A stretch of DNA of 64,000 nt from Microbacterium sp. No. 7 (GTDB lineage: Bacteria; Actinomycetota; Actinomycetes; Actinomycetales; Microbacteriaceae). Below are positions 26,157 through 34,615 of the stretch, in pieces; the first letter of the stretch is position 1; every line of letters starts with the position of its first letter. Both the position numbers and the translations under genes were made by a program. The notes under the pieces were generated by a model, which saw nothing but the letters and a program-made list of their open reading frames with translations, made no database searches and was not told the DNA's origin. The stretch covers positions 1,178,001 through 1,242,000 of the forward strand of contig NZ_CP012697.1 in NCBI RefSeq assembly GCF_001314225.1, given 5' to 3'.

Positions 26157-26186
26157 GGCGGTCTGGGGGCGGTCTGGCGGGCGGTT

Positions 26187-26192
26187 TAGGCT
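26187..26192 (+). promoter_or_regulatory. -10 box, leaderless response-regulator operon
   Basis: TAGGCT, then GGGGGC, then ATG 26199 (6-base gap). Confidence 0.6.
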
Positions 26193-26198
26193 GGGGGC

Positions 26199-26855
26199 AT
26201 GACGCGGGTGGCGCTGATCGACGACCACGAGTCGGTGCGGCTCGGGCTCGAGGCCGCGTGCGCCCGCGACGGCTCGTTCGACGTCGTCTTCGCCGGAACG
26301 TGCGTCGCCGACTACGTCGCCTGGCGGCGCGAGGCGCAGGCCGCGCCGGCCGACGTCGTCGTGCTCGACCTCGCCCTCGGCGACGGCGCCACCGTCACCG
26401 ACAACGTGCAGCGCCTCATCTGCGACGGCTCTCCCGTGCTCGTGCACAGCGTCGCCGACCGACCCGCCGCGATCCGCGAGGCGCTGGCGGCGGGCGCGGC
26501 CGGGATCGTGCGCAAGTCGGCGCGCATCGACGAGGTCATCGCCGCGCTCGGCCACGTCGCGCGCGGCGAGCCGCTCGACAACGTCGAGTGGGCGAGCGCC
26601 GTCGAGGGCGACCGCGCGTTCGCCGACGCGCAGCTGGCGGCGCGGGAGCGCGAGGTCATGCGCCTGTACGCGACGGGCCTGCCGCTCAAGATGGTCGCGC
26701 AGCGTCTCGGCATCTCGTACTCGACGGCGAAGGAGAACATCGCGCGCGTGCGCATCAAGTACGTCGAGGTCGGGCGCCCCGCGCCGACGAAGGTCGACCT
26801 GCTGCGGCGCGCGATGGAGGACGGGATCGTTCCGGAGGAGCACGGTGGCGGCTGA
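26199..26855 (+). CDS. LuxR/NarL-type response regulator
   Basis: A 218-residue two-component regulator. The receiver domain (1-~120) has acidic residues D8-D9 and phosphoacceptor Asp57 (VVLDLAL), with the conserved lysine in IVRKSA. The DNA-binding C-terminus (~145-205) has LAAREREVMRLYATGLPLKMVAQRLGISYSTAKENIARVR. That recognition helix is somewhat divergent from typical LuxR proteins. It is the first gene of a three-gene operon and overlaps the histidine kinase by 11 bases. The signal and target genes are unknown. Confidence 0.9.
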   Translation: MTRVALIDDHESVRLGLEAACARDGSFDVVFAGTCVADYVAWRREAQAAPADVVVLDLALGDGATVTDNVQRLICDGSPVLVHSVADRPAAIREALAAGAAGIVRKSARIDEVIAALGHVARGEPLDNVEWASAVEGDRAFADAQLAAREREVMRLYATGLPLKMVAQRLGISYSTAKENIARVRIKYVEVGRPAPTKVDLLRRAMEDGIVPEEHGGG

Positions 26856-28056
26856 CGCGCCGGCCCCGCCGCAGCTGCGCAACATCCTGACGGGCGCCGA
26901 CACGTTCACGGCGGTGCGCATCGAGCGCATCGTCGCGTTCGTCGCGGGCGTCGGCAGCGCGGTGCTCGCGGTGCAGGCGTTCCTCGTGTCGCTCGCGGCC
27001 CCCGTCGCCGACGCTCCGGCGCACGTCGTGATCGCCGTGGCGGTCTTCGCCTCGCTCGCCCTCATGATCGCGGCGTGCCTGTCGGGGCGGCTCGTGCGGG
27101 GCGCGACGGCCGGCTTCGCGATCGTCTTCCCGCTCGCGCTCGCCGCCTGGCCCGTGCTCGGCCTCGGACCCGTCAGCCTCGTCGACGACCCGCCGTGGTT
27201 CTGGTACCTGCTCAACGTCGCGACCGCCGCCGCGGTCGTCGTCTTCCCGCTGCCGCTGCAGGTGGGCTGGACGATCGGCGTGCCGGTGCTGTACGGCGTG
27301 GCACGGGCGATCGACACGGCGGGCGAGGACCTCGAGCGCACGCTCCTCGACGTCGTCTTCGCGCTGATCCTCGGCGGCGTGCTCCTGACCCTGGGCTGGA
27401 TGCTGCGGACGATGGCCCGCGGCGTCGACCGGGCGCGCGCCGAGGCGAACGCGACGTTCGCCGAGGCCGCCGCCGCGGACGCCGCGGAGAAGGAGCGCAT
27501 CGCCGTCGCCGCCGTCATGCACGACAGCGTGCTCGCGGCGCTGATCGCCGTCTCGCGCGTCGACAGCGATCGCGAGGCGGCGCTCGCGGCGGCCATGTCG
27601 CGCGACGCCCTGACCCGGCTCGCCGACGCCGAGTGGGGCAACGTCCCCCCGGCGACCGCCGCGGTGCCGGTGACGGAGCTCGCGGACGGCATCGCCCGGC
27701 TCGCGGGGGAGCACGGCGCCGCGATCCGGGTCGCGTGCGAGGTCTCCGGCGAGAGCCTCGTCGTGCCCGGACCCGTCGCGCGAGCGCTCGCGCAGGCCGC
27801 GGGCCAGGCGATCGCGAACGCCGTGCAGCACGCCGGCGGCGAGGGCCTGGCGGTGCGCGTGCGCGCGGATGCCGGCGCCGTGCACGTCGTCGTCTCCGAC
27901 ACGGGCGCGGGGTTCGACGTCGACGCCGTCCCCGACGACCGCCTGGGCATCCGCGGCTCGATCGTCGCCCGCATCGCGGCGATCGCGGGACGCACCGGCA
28001 TCCGCAGCGACGCGACGGGGACGACCGTCACGATGTCGTGGGAGGAGGAGCGGTGA
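26845..28056 (+). CDS. Membrane sensor histidine kinase
   Basis: A 403-residue kinase. Five or six membrane helices fill residues ~25-185 with no large extracellular domain, so it probably senses a membrane or intracellular cue. The dimerisation segment contains AVMHDSVLAAL with phospho-acceptor His226. The ATPase domain has NAVQHAGG (N box) and SDTGAGFDVDAVPDDRLGIRGSI (G boxes). The GTG start follows GGAGGAG and lies inside the response-regulator gene. It pairs with the regulator upstream and the degenerate third protein downstream. Confidence 0.9.
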   Translation: MAADAPAPPQLRNILTGADTFTAVRIERIVAFVAGVGSAVLAVQAFLVSLAAPVADAPAHVVIAVAVFASLALMIAACLSGRLVRGATAGFAIVFPLALAAWPVLGLGPVSLVDDPPWFWYLLNVATAAAVVVFPLPLQVGWTIGVPVLYGVARAIDTAGEDLERTLLDVVFALILGGVLLTLGWMLRTMARGVDRARAEANATFAEAAAADAAEKERIAVAAVMHDSVLAALIAVSRVDSDREAALAAAMSRDALTRLADAEWGNVPPATAAVPVTELADGIARLAGEHGAAIRVACEVSGESLVVPGPVARALAQAAGQAIANAVQHAGGEGLAVRVRADAGAVHVVVSDTGAGFDVDAVPDDRLGIRGSIVARIAAIAGRTGIRSDATGTTVTMSWEEER

Positions 28057-29063
28057 CCGTCGGCATCCGTCCCGTGCTCACGGGGCTCGCGCTCGCCTTC
28101 TCGCTGTACCTCGCCGTCGGCGCGCTGATGTGGCCCGAGCCGCCGGAGCATCCGGGCGTGCTCGTGACCGCGGTGCTGCTGTTCCTCGTCGTGTCGACCG
28201 CGTGCATCCTGTGGGGAACGCGCGGCGCGGATGCCGAGGGCGCCCGCCGCGCGACGCGGCTGCCGTGGTGGCTCGTGGCGGTCGCGCTGGCCGCCGCCGT
28301 GGTCGTGCCCGCGCTGAGCTGGTTCGCGGTGGCGCCCGAGTCGAGGATCGATCCCGTCGCGACGCGCTCCATCGGCGAGGTCGGCGCGATCATGACGATC
28401 GTCGTCGTGCGGGGACGGCCGTGGGCCGCGTGGGCGGGTGTCGCGCTCCTCTCGGTCGTCTCGATCGCCGCGATCGGCCCGGGCCAGGCGCTCGCCCGCG
28501 GCCTGCTGGGCGCGTTCATCTGGGTGGGCACGGCGCAGCTGATCGTGAGCCTGGTGCGGCGTGCCGAGCGCGACGCCGCCGAGCTGACCGCGCTGCAGCG
28601 CGCGGTGTCGGAGCGGCTCGCCTCGCACGAGGCCGCTCAGCGGCAGCGGCGCGCGCTCGTCCGGCGGGCGCTGTCGATCGCGGGACCCGTGCTGACGCGG
28701 GCCGTGCAGATGGCGGGACGGCTCGATCCCGAGGAGCGGACCGCGGCGCTGATCGCGGAGGAGACGCTGCGCGACGAGCTGCGCGGCTCACGCCTGCTCG
28801 ACGACGACGTGCGCGCGGAGCTCGCGGCGGCGCGCCGCCGCGGCGCGGAGGTCAGCGTGCTCGACGAGGGCGGTCTCGAAGACCTCGACGAGCAGCGCCT
28901 CGCGGCCGTGCGCGCGGAGCTCGTCGACACGCTCGCCCGCACGACCGCGGGACGCCTGTGGGTGCGCACGTCGACGCATCCCGACATCGCGGTGACGGTC
29001 GTGGGCCGCGACGGCGACGCGGATGACGACGACGTCGCGCTCTGGCACGAGATCGCGCGCTGA
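28053..29063 (+). CDS. Membrane protein with degenerate kinase-like C-terminus, third member of sensor operon
   Basis: A 336-residue protein whose first ~165 residues form about six membrane helices. A coiled-coil-like basic stretch (~168-200) and a C-terminal soluble domain follow. The soluble part (AALIAEETLRDELRGSRLLDDDVRAELAAARRRGAEVSVLDEGG ... GRLWVRTSTHPDIAVTVVG, quoted in pieces) recalls the ATPase half of actinobacterial sensor kinases. It has no phospho-accepting HD motif, N box or G boxes. GGAGGAGGAG precedes the GTG, which overlaps the kinase stop (GTGA). It may modulate the kinase; the function is not known. Confidence 0.75.
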   Translation: MTVGIRPVLTGLALAFSLYLAVGALMWPEPPEHPGVLVTAVLLFLVVSTACILWGTRGADAEGARRATRLPWWLVAVALAAAVVVPALSWFAVAPESRIDPVATRSIGEVGAIMTIVVVRGRPWAAWAGVALLSVVSIAAIGPGQALARGLLGAFIWVGTAQLIVSLVRRAERDAAELTALQRAVSERLASHEAAQRQRRALVRRALSIAGPVLTRAVQMAGRLDPEERTAALIAEETLRDELRGSRLLDDDVRAELAAARRRGAEVSVLDEGGLEDLDEQRLAAVRAELVDTLARTTAGRLWVRTSTHPDIAVTVVGRDGDADDDDVALWHEIAR

Positions 29064-29121
29064 GGGCGAGGGAGCCCGCGCCTCGGAGGACCCGTCGCCG
29101 GGACGGCCCGGGAAAGAAGGG

Positions 29122-29150
29122 GGCGAGGGGCGGCGATGCCGCCCCTCGCC
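29122..29150 (+). terminator. Terminator hairpin of the sensor operon
   Basis: A perfect 13-bp stem (29122-29134 with 29138-29150) with loop GAT, 58 bases past the stop of the third gene. The ~160 bases between here and the accE end show no further recognisable feature. Confidence 0.7.
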
Positions 29151-29310
29151 ACGCGAGCGGTTACCCGAAAACCTGCTCGCACTGCCGCACGCGACCCGAA
29201 CTAAGAAGGGGTGCGGCAAAACGGGGGATTGTCCACGTACCCAGTCTTGTCGAGTCGCACGGGTCTGTCTGTAGGTATTTTGGGGGACAAGGATCGGCCC
29301 CGCGCCGTGC

Positions 29311-29562
29311 TCAGCCGGTGAACCCGCGCCAGCCCAGCTCGCGCCGCAGCGGGCGGCGCAGCGCGCGCGCCGAGACCTCCCACGCCGACCTCCCCGCCGT
29401 GTCCTCGGCGACGGCGCCGGCCTCCTCGACGCGGTAGGCCTCGCTCACGACCGCGATGACGGCCGCGATCTCCTCGGGCGTCGCGGCGCCGCGCAGCACC
29501 TCGACGCGTGGTGCGGGCTCGGTGTCGGGAACGCTGTCCGGCCCGTTCGCAGGCCCGCTCAC
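29311..29562 (-). CDS. accE: Acyl-CoA carboxylase epsilon subunit
   Basis: An 83-residue small subunit that in actinobacteria tightens the alpha-beta carboxylase complex. After a Pro/Gly-rich start comes the family core [22 protein letters not shown] and a C-terminal [23 protein letters not shown]. The GTG at 29562 overlaps the accD5 stop (GTGA), so it is translationally coupled. Adjacent accD5-accE is the same order as M. tuberculosis Rv3280-Rv3281. Confidence 0.88.
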   Translation of the reverse strand: MSGPANGPDSVPDTEPAPRVEVLRGAATPEEIAAVIAVVSEAYRVEEAGAVAEDTAGRSAWEVSARALRRPLRRELGWRGFTG

Positions 29563-31148
29563 AGGGGGATGTTCCCGTGCTTCTTGGCGGGGAGCTCGGC
29601 GCGCTTGCCGCGCAGCGCGCGCAGCGCCTTGGCGATCGAGACGCGCGTGCCGGCCGGCTCGATGATGGTGTCGATCTCGCCGCGCTCGGCGGCGAGGAAC
29701 GGCGACGTGACGTTGTAGGTGTACTCGTTCGCGAGGCGCGTGCGCACCGCCGCGACGTCTTCGCCGGCCTCCTCGGCCTTCTTGATCTCGCCGCGGTAGA
29801 GGATGTTCACGGCGCCCTGACCGCCCATGACCGCGATCTCGGCCGTCGGCCAGGCGAGGTTGACGTCGGCGCCCAGCTGCTTGGAGCCCATCACGATGTA
29901 GGCGCCGCCATAGGCCTTGCGCAGGATGACGGTGACCAGCGGCACCGTGGCCTCCGCATACGCGTAGATGAGCTTCGCGCCGCGCCGGATGACGCCCGTC
30001 CACTCCTGATCGGTGCCGGGGAGGTAGCCGGGCACGTCGACGAGCGTCACGATCGGGATCGAGAACGCGTCGCAGAACCGCACGAAGCGGCTCGCCTTCT
30101 CGCCCGCCTCGATGTTGAGGGTGCCGGCCATCTGCGAGGGCTGGTTGGCGATGATGCCGACCGAGCGCCCCTCGACGCGGCCGAAGCCGATCACGATGTT
30201 CGGCGCGAACAGCGGCTGCACCTCGAGGAACTCGCCGCCGTCGACGATGCCCGAGATCACCTGGTGGATGTCGTAGGGCTGGTTGGGGGAGTCGGGGACG
30301 ATCGCGTTGAGGGCGCGATCGGCGTCGGTCGTCTCCCACTCGAAGCTGTGCTCGTACTCGGGGGTCTCCGCGAGGTTGTTGTCGGGCAGGTAGCTCAGCA
30401 GGGCGCGCGCGTAGTCGATCGCGTCGTCCTCGTCGCTCGCGAGGTAGTGCGCGACGCCCGATCGCGTGTTGTGCGTGTAGGCGCCGCCGAGCTCCTCCAT
30501 GCCGACGTCCTCGCCGGTCACGGTCTTGATGACGTCGGGTCCCGTGACGAACATCTGGCTCGTCTTGTCGACCATGATGACGAAGTCGGTGAGGGCCGGC
30601 CCGTACACGGCGCCGCCCGCCGCAGGCCCCATGATGATCGAGATCTGCGGGATGACGCCCGACGAGCGCGTGTTGAGGCGGAAGATCTCGCCGTACTTGC
30701 TGAGCGCGAGCACGCCCTCCTGGATGCGCGCGCCGCCCGAGTCGAGGATGCCGACGATGGGCAGTCCATTGCGCAGCGCGAAGTCCATCACCTTGATGAT
30801 CTTGTTGCCCGAGACCTCGCCGAGCGAGCCGCCGAAGGTCGTGAAGTCCTGCGAGTAGGCGGCCACGACCCGTCCGTGGATGCGGCCGATGCCGGTGACG
30901 ACCGAGTCGCCGTAGGGGCGCGTGCGGTCCATGCCGAACGCCGTCGTGCGGTGCCGCACGTACTCGTCGAGCTCGACGAAGCTGCCGGGATCCATGAGCA
31001 GCTCGAGTCGCTCGCGGGCGCTCATCTTGCCCTTGGCGTGCTGCTTCTGCTGTGCAATCTGCTCCGGGCCGGTGACGGCCTCGTGGAAGCGGGCGCGCAG
31101 GTCGGCGATCTTGCCGGCGGTGGTGGAGATATCGGGCAGGTCGGTCAC
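29559..31148 (-). CDS. accD5: Acyl-CoA carboxylase beta subunit (propionyl-CoA type)
   Basis: A 529-residue carboxyltransferase. It carries the crotonase-type N- and C-halves, with [26 protein letters not shown] and the oxyanion-hole regions [19 protein letters not shown] and [13 protein letters not shown]. It transfers carboxyl from biotin on the alpha subunit to acyl-CoA. GTG 31148 is chosen because TAGGGT ends 7 bases upstream, giving a leaderless start; two ATGs further upstream would lie in the divergent birA promoter. It is divergent from the biotin ligase gene that activates its partner subunit. Confidence 0.95.
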   Translation of the reverse strand: MTDLPDISTTAGKIADLRARFHEAVTGPEQIAQQKQHAKGKMSARERLELLMDPGSFVELDEYVRHRTTAFGMDRTRPYGDSVVTGIGRIHGRVVAAYSQDFTTFGGSLGEVSGNKIIKVMDFALRNGLPIVGILDSGGARIQEGVLALSKYGEIFRLNTRSSGVIPQISIIMGPAAGGAVYGPALTDFVIMVDKTSQMFVTGPDVIKTVTGEDVGMEELGGAYTHNTRSGVAHYLASDEDDAIDYARALLSYLPDNNLAETPEYEHSFEWETTDADRALNAIVPDSPNQPYDIHQVISGIVDGGEFLEVQPLFAPNIVIGFGRVEGRSVGIIANQPSQMAGTLNIEAGEKASRFVRFCDAFSIPIVTLVDVPGYLPGTDQEWTGVIRRGAKLIYAYAEATVPLVTVILRKAYGGAYIVMGSKQLGADVNLAWPTAEIAVMGGQGAVNILYRGEIKKAEEAGEDVAAVRTRLANEYTYNVTSPFLAAERGEIDTIIEPAGTRVSIAKALRALRGKRAELPAKKHGNIPL

Positions 31149-31155
31149 GCGTTCC

Positions 31156-31161
31156 ACCCTA
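31156..31161 (-). promoter_or_regulatory. -10 box, leaderless accD5
   Basis: TAGGGT on the minus strand, 7 bases before GTG 31148. It is 11 bases from the oppositely facing birA -10 box. Confidence 0.55.
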
Positions 31162-31172
31162 GCGACCGTGCG

Positions 31173-31178
31173 TAGGCT
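31173..31178 (+). promoter_or_regulatory. -10 box, leaderless birA
   Basis: TAGGCT, then GGTCATC, then ATG 31186 (7-base gap). Confidence 0.6.
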
Positions 31179-31185
31179 GGTCATC

Positions 31186-31953
31186 ATGGAGCCCTTCGAC
31201 AACGGATATCCCCTCGCGGCGGCCGTCACGCCGCGCCTGCAGGTGGCCGGGACGGTCGACTCGACCAACACGAAGCTGCTGCGCGACGCCGAGGACGATC
31301 CCGCGGGACATCCGCACCTCTCGGTCCTGGTCTCGACCGACCAGCGCGCGGGCCGCGGGCGCCAGGAGCGCGTGTGGACGACGCCCCCCGGCACGGCGCT
31401 CGCCGTCTCCGTGCTGCTGCGCGTGGACGCCGTCGAGGTGCGCGACCGCGGATGGATCCCCCTCGTCGCGGGCCTCGCGATGACGCGCGCCGTCGCGGCC
31501 CAGCTGCCGGGGCTGACGACCGGCCTGAAGTGGCCCAACGACGTGCTCGTCGAGGAGCACAAGATCAGCGGCATCCTCGCCGAGGTCTCGCACGCCGACC
31601 CGATGGCGGTCGTGGTCGGCGCGGGCGTGAACACGCTCATGACCGCCGATCAGCTCCCCGTGCCCACCGCGACGTCGTTCGCCGCGCTGGGCCGGGGCGT
31701 CGACGCCGACCGGCTGTTGGCCGACTACCTGACGCAGCTGCGCGACGGCATCGCGCGGCTCGCCGTGGGCGGCGGCCCGGCGGTGCACGGCGAGGTCTCG
31801 CGGGCGTGCCTCACGATCGGCCGCGACGTCACGGTGTCGCTGCCGGGCGGCGCCGCGGCCCGCGGCATCGCCGAGGAGCTCGACGAGCAGGGACGCCTCG
31901 TGCTCGACGAGGGGACCGTCGTGTCGGCCGGCGACGTCGTGCACGTGCGCTGA
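31186..31953 (+). CDS. birA: Biotin-protein ligase (monofunctional)
   Basis: A 255-residue enzyme that attaches biotin to the carrier lysine of AccA3. Motifs: VDSTNTKL, the biotinyl-AMP loop [31 protein letters not shown], and the small C-terminal domain ([24 protein letters not shown]). There is no N-terminal DNA-binding domain, so it is not a BirA-type repressor. It is transcribed away from accD5 with back-to-back leaderless promoters, so ligase and its client complex may be co-regulated. Confidence 0.95.
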   Translation: MEPFDNGYPLAAAVTPRLQVAGTVDSTNTKLLRDAEDDPAGHPHLSVLVSTDQRAGRGRQERVWTTPPGTALAVSVLLRVDAVEVRDRGWIPLVAGLAMTRAVAAQLPGLTTGLKWPNDVLVEEHKISGILAEVSHADPMAVVVGAGVNTLMTADQLPVPTATSFAALGRGVDADRLLADYLTQLRDGIARLAVGGGPAVHGEVSRACLTIGRDVTVSLPGGAAARGIAEELDEQGRLVLDEGTVVSAGDVVHVR

Positions 31954-32034
31954 GCCGGCACGCGCGCCGATGCGGTGCGCGTCCGCCGTTCTGGCGCGCC
32001 GTGGGCGATCGCGCACGCGGCGGCCGATCTGGCG

Positions 32035-32040
32035 CACAAT
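32035..32040 (+). promoter_or_regulatory. -10 box, leaderless PH-domain gene
   Basis: CACAAT, then GGTGCT, then GTG 32047 (6-base gap). The first base departs from TANNNT. Confidence 0.45.
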
Positions 32041-32046
32041 GGTGCT

Positions 32047-32619
32047 GTGACCCAGCCGACCGCGCATCTCGGGCACGTGCCCGCGCCCGCTCCGGGCGCC
32101 GTCGCGCCCGAGCTGCGGCTCGTGCGGCTGCGCCGGCACGCGCGCCGGCTGTTCTGGTCGGCGCTCGTGCTGATCGCCGTCAGCGCCCTCGTGGGCTACT
32201 ACTCGGGCAACCTGCCGCGGGCGGTGACCGAGATCGTGCCGTTCGCGGACATCGTGATGTGGGCGCTCGCGGGGCTCGTCGTGCTGCTGCTCGTCGTGCT
32301 CCCGTACCTGCGGTGGCTCGGCCACACCTACACGATCACGACCCGCCGCGTCGTCGAGCAGTCGGGCATGCTGCGCCGCCAGCGCCGCGAGGTCGCGCAC
32401 GCGCGCGGCTACGCCGTGACGCTGCGTCTCGGGCCCGTGCAGCGGATGTGGGGCACGGGGACGCTCCTGCTCGACCCCGGCGGCGAGCCGCCGCTGCGCA
32501 TCGTCGACGTCCCGTCGGTCACGCTCGTCCACGAGACGCTCGTCGACCAGGTGGAGGTCGGCCAGATCCTCGCCCACCGCGACGCCCACGCGACGTCGGT
32601 GCTGCCCGACAACCGGTGA
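32047..32619 (+). CDS. Membrane protein with bacterial PH domain
   Basis: A 190-residue protein. Two membrane helices (~38-60 and ~70-95) precede a bPH2/YdbS-like domain beginning LRWLGHTYTITTRRVVEQSGMLRRQRREV, with GTGTLLLDPGG. The function of the family is unclear; it may recruit proteins to the membrane. GTG 32047 is the only start compatible with the leaderless promoter. A similar membrane protein lies between birA and purK in M. tuberculosis (Rv3278c), so the neighbourhood is conserved. Confidence 0.85.
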   Translation: MTQPTAHLGHVPAPAPGAVAPELRLVRLRRHARRLFWSALVLIAVSALVGYYSGNLPRAVTEIVPFADIVMWALAGLVVLLLVVLPYLRWLGHTYTITTRRVVEQSGMLRRQRREVAHARGYAVTLRLGPVQRMWGTGTLLLDPGGEPPLRIVDVPSVTLVHETLVDQVEVGQILAHRDAHATSVLPDNR

Positions 32620-32716
32620 GCGCGCGGCCGGTGAGCGCGCAGCCGCGGCGCTGCGCGGCCGTGGCATCCGCGATCGCGCGTCATGCGCGAAGATGGACGC
32701 GGACGAAAGGGGAGCC

Positions 32717-33835
32717 ATGGCACTGCGCGTCGGCATCGTGGGAGGCGGACAGCTCGCACGCATGATGATCGCTCCGGCGGTCGAGCTCGGCGTCGAGGTG
32801 CGCGTGCTCGCCGAGCAGGAGGGCATGTCGGCGGCGCTCGCCGCGACGGCCGTGGGCGACTACCGCGACCCGGAGACCGTGCGGGCGTTCGCGCGCGACG
32901 TGGACGTCGTGACGTTCGACCACGAGCACGTGCCGCAGGAGGTGCTGCGCGCGCTCGTCGCCGACGGCGTCGCCGTGCACCCCGGCCCCGATGCGCTGCT
33001 CTACGCGCAGGACAAGCTGCGCATGCGCGCGCGGCTCGACGAGCTGGGGATGCCGCAGCCCGAGTGGGCGGCGTTCGACGACGCCGCGGGGCTGCAGGCG
33101 TTCCTCGACGCCCACGGCGGGCGGGCGGTCGTGAAGACGCCGCGCGGCGGCTACGACGGCAAGGGCGTGCGCGTCGTGTCGCGCCCCGACGAGGTCGCCG
33201 ACTGGCTCGAGCCCGGCGAGCCGCTGCTCGCGGAGGAGCTCGTCGACTTCACGCGCGAGCTCGCGCAGCAGGTGGCGCGCCGCCCGTCGGGCGAGCGCGT
33301 CGTGTACCCGGTCGTCGAGACCGTGCAGCGCGACGGCGTGTGCGCCGAGGTCATCGCCCCCGCGCCGCACGCCCTGGGGCGGCTGACCGAGGTCGCCGCC
33401 GAGATCGGCGAGGCGATCGCCGAGGGGCTCGGCGTGACGGGCATGCTCGCCGTCGAGCTGTTCGAGACGAGCGACGAGCGCCTGCTCGTCAACGAGCTGG
33501 CGATGCGGCCGCACAACAGCGGGCACTGGAGCCAGGACGGCGCCGTGACGAGCCAGTTCGAGCAGCACCTGCGCGCCGTGCTCGACCTGCCGCTCGGCGA
33601 CGCCGTGCCGCGTCAGCCGTGGGCGGTCATGGTGAACATCCTCGGCGGCCCGCAGACCGACACGATCGCGTCGCGCCTGCCCGCCGTGCTGCAGGCCCAC
33701 CCGGCGGTGAAGGTGCACACGTACGGCAAGGACCCGCGCCCCGGCCGCAAGGTCGGCCACGTCAACGCCCTCGGCACCGACCTGGACGCCGTCGCCTACG
33801 AGGCCCGCGCCGCCGCCGCCTTCTTCGACGACTGA
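32717..33835 (+). CDS. purK: N5-carboxyaminoimidazole ribonucleotide synthase
   Basis: A 372-residue ATP-grasp enzyme that carboxylates AIR with bicarbonate and ATP in purine synthesis. Motifs: GIVGGGQLARMM at the N-terminus, VVKTPRGGYDGKGV (ATP lid), and LVNELAMRPHNSGHWSQDGAVTSQFEQHLRAV. ATG 32717 is chosen because AAGGGGAG lies 2-9 bases before it; the open frame begins eight codons earlier. The product is passed to PurE, encoded 264 bases downstream. Confidence 0.96.
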   Translation: MALRVGIVGGGQLARMMIAPAVELGVEVRVLAEQEGMSAALAATAVGDYRDPETVRAFARDVDVVTFDHEHVPQEVLRALVADGVAVHPGPDALLYAQDKLRMRARLDELGMPQPEWAAFDDAAGLQAFLDAHGGRAVVKTPRGGYDGKGVRVVSRPDEVADWLEPGEPLLAEELVDFTRELAQQVARRPSGERVVYPVVETVQRDGVCAEVIAPAPHALGRLTEVAAEIGEAIAEGLGVTGMLAVELFETSDERLLVNELAMRPHNSGHWSQDGAVTSQFEQHLRAVLDLPLGDAVPRQPWAVMVNILGGPQTDTIASRLPAVLQAHPAVKVHTYGKDPRPGRKVGHVNALGTDLDAVAYEARAAAAFFDD

Positions 33836-33873
33836 CCGTACCTCCGTCTCCCCCGCCCCCGCCCCACCCTCCC

Positions 33874-33978
33874 CGAGAGCGCAACTGCGCGCCGAGAGTG
33901 CATCTGCCGGCCGAGAGTGCATCTGCCGGCCGAGAGCGCATCTGTGCTTCGCATGCTCGGCCGGCAGATGCACTCTCG
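33874..33978. repeat. Four 19-bp tandem units followed by an inverted copy
   Basis: Units at 33874-33892, 33893-33911, 33912-33930 and 33931-33949; the two middle ones are identical (CGAGAGTGCATCTGCCGGC). A 23-bp inverted copy at 33956-33978 pairs exactly with 33912-33934 across a 21-nt loop. It lies in the purK-purE gap and could end purK transcripts. The rest of this gap (33979-34087) is G-rich and otherwise empty. Confidence 0.8.
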
Positions 33979-34087
33979 CGAGCCGTGGATGGGGCCGGAC
34001 GGGGCGGGGCGGGGGATGGGACCGCGGGTGGGGACCGCGGGTGGGGACCGGGGTGCGGCGTTGGGGGGAATCCACAGGCGTACGGCC

Positions 34088-34093
34088 TACCCT
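34088..34093 (+). promoter_or_regulatory. -10 box, leaderless purE
   Basis: TACCCT, then TGACGG, then GTG 34100 (6-base gap). Confidence 0.55.
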
Positions 34094-34099
34094 TGACGG

Positions 34100-34615
34100 G
34101 TGACCCGGCCGCTGCACTCCTCCTCGTCCCCCCTCGTCGGCGTCGTCATGGGATCCGACTCCGACTGGCGCGTCATGAGCGATGCCTCGCAGGTGCTCTC
34201 CGACTTCACGATCCCGCACGAGGTCGAGGTCGTCTCGGCCCACCGCACGCCCGACAAGCTCATCCGCTACGGCCGCGAGGCCCGCGCCCGCGGGCTCAAG
34301 GTCATCATCGCGGGCGCCGGCGGCGCCGCGCACCTGCCGGGCATGCTGGCATCCGTCACCGCCCTGCCGGTCATCGGCGTGCCGGTCAAGCTCGCCTCGC
34401 TCGACGGCCTGGACTCGCTGCTCAGCATCGTGCAGATGCCCGCCGGCATCCCCGTCGCCACCGTCTCCATCGACGGCGCCAAGAACGCCGGGCTGCTCGC
34501 CGCGCGCCTGCTCGGCGCGTTCGACGAGCGGCTGGGCGATCGCGTCGAGCAGTACGCCGCGGCCCTCGAAGGGCAGGTGGAGGAGAAGAACCTCCGGCTC
34601 AAGGAATCCCTGTGA
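34100..34615 (+). CDS. purE: N5-carboxyaminoimidazole ribonucleotide mutase
   Basis: A 171-residue class I PurE, which moves the carboxyl group of N5-CAIR to give CAIR. Motifs: [24 protein letters not shown] (catalytic His), [17 protein letters not shown] and LPVIGVPV. The GTG at 34100 follows the -10 box directly. The stop overlaps the LCP protein start by four bases (GTGA), linking purine synthesis and cell-wall genes in one transcript. The same linkage of pur and LCP-type genes is seen in other actinobacteria. Confidence 0.95.
   Translation: MTRPLHSSSSPLVGVVMGSDSDWRVMSDASQVLSDFTIPHEVEVVSAHRTPDKLIRYGREARARGLKVIIAGAGGAAHLPGMLASVTALPVIGVPVKLASLDGLDSLLSIVQMPAGIPVATVSIDGAKNAGLLAARLLGAFDERLGDRVEQYAAALEGQVEEKNLRLKESL

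Noticed and set aside
24984..28628. A 1214-codon open frame on the minus strand, and many similar long antisense frames
   Set aside because: High GC makes stops rare in antisense frames. The plus strand holds well-supported genes here, and the antisense translations are Arg/Ala/Gly-rich without family motifs.
33874..33978. Possible CRISPR array
   Set aside because: The 19-bp units abut directly with no spacers, and no cas genes are present. The same holds for 60641-60697.
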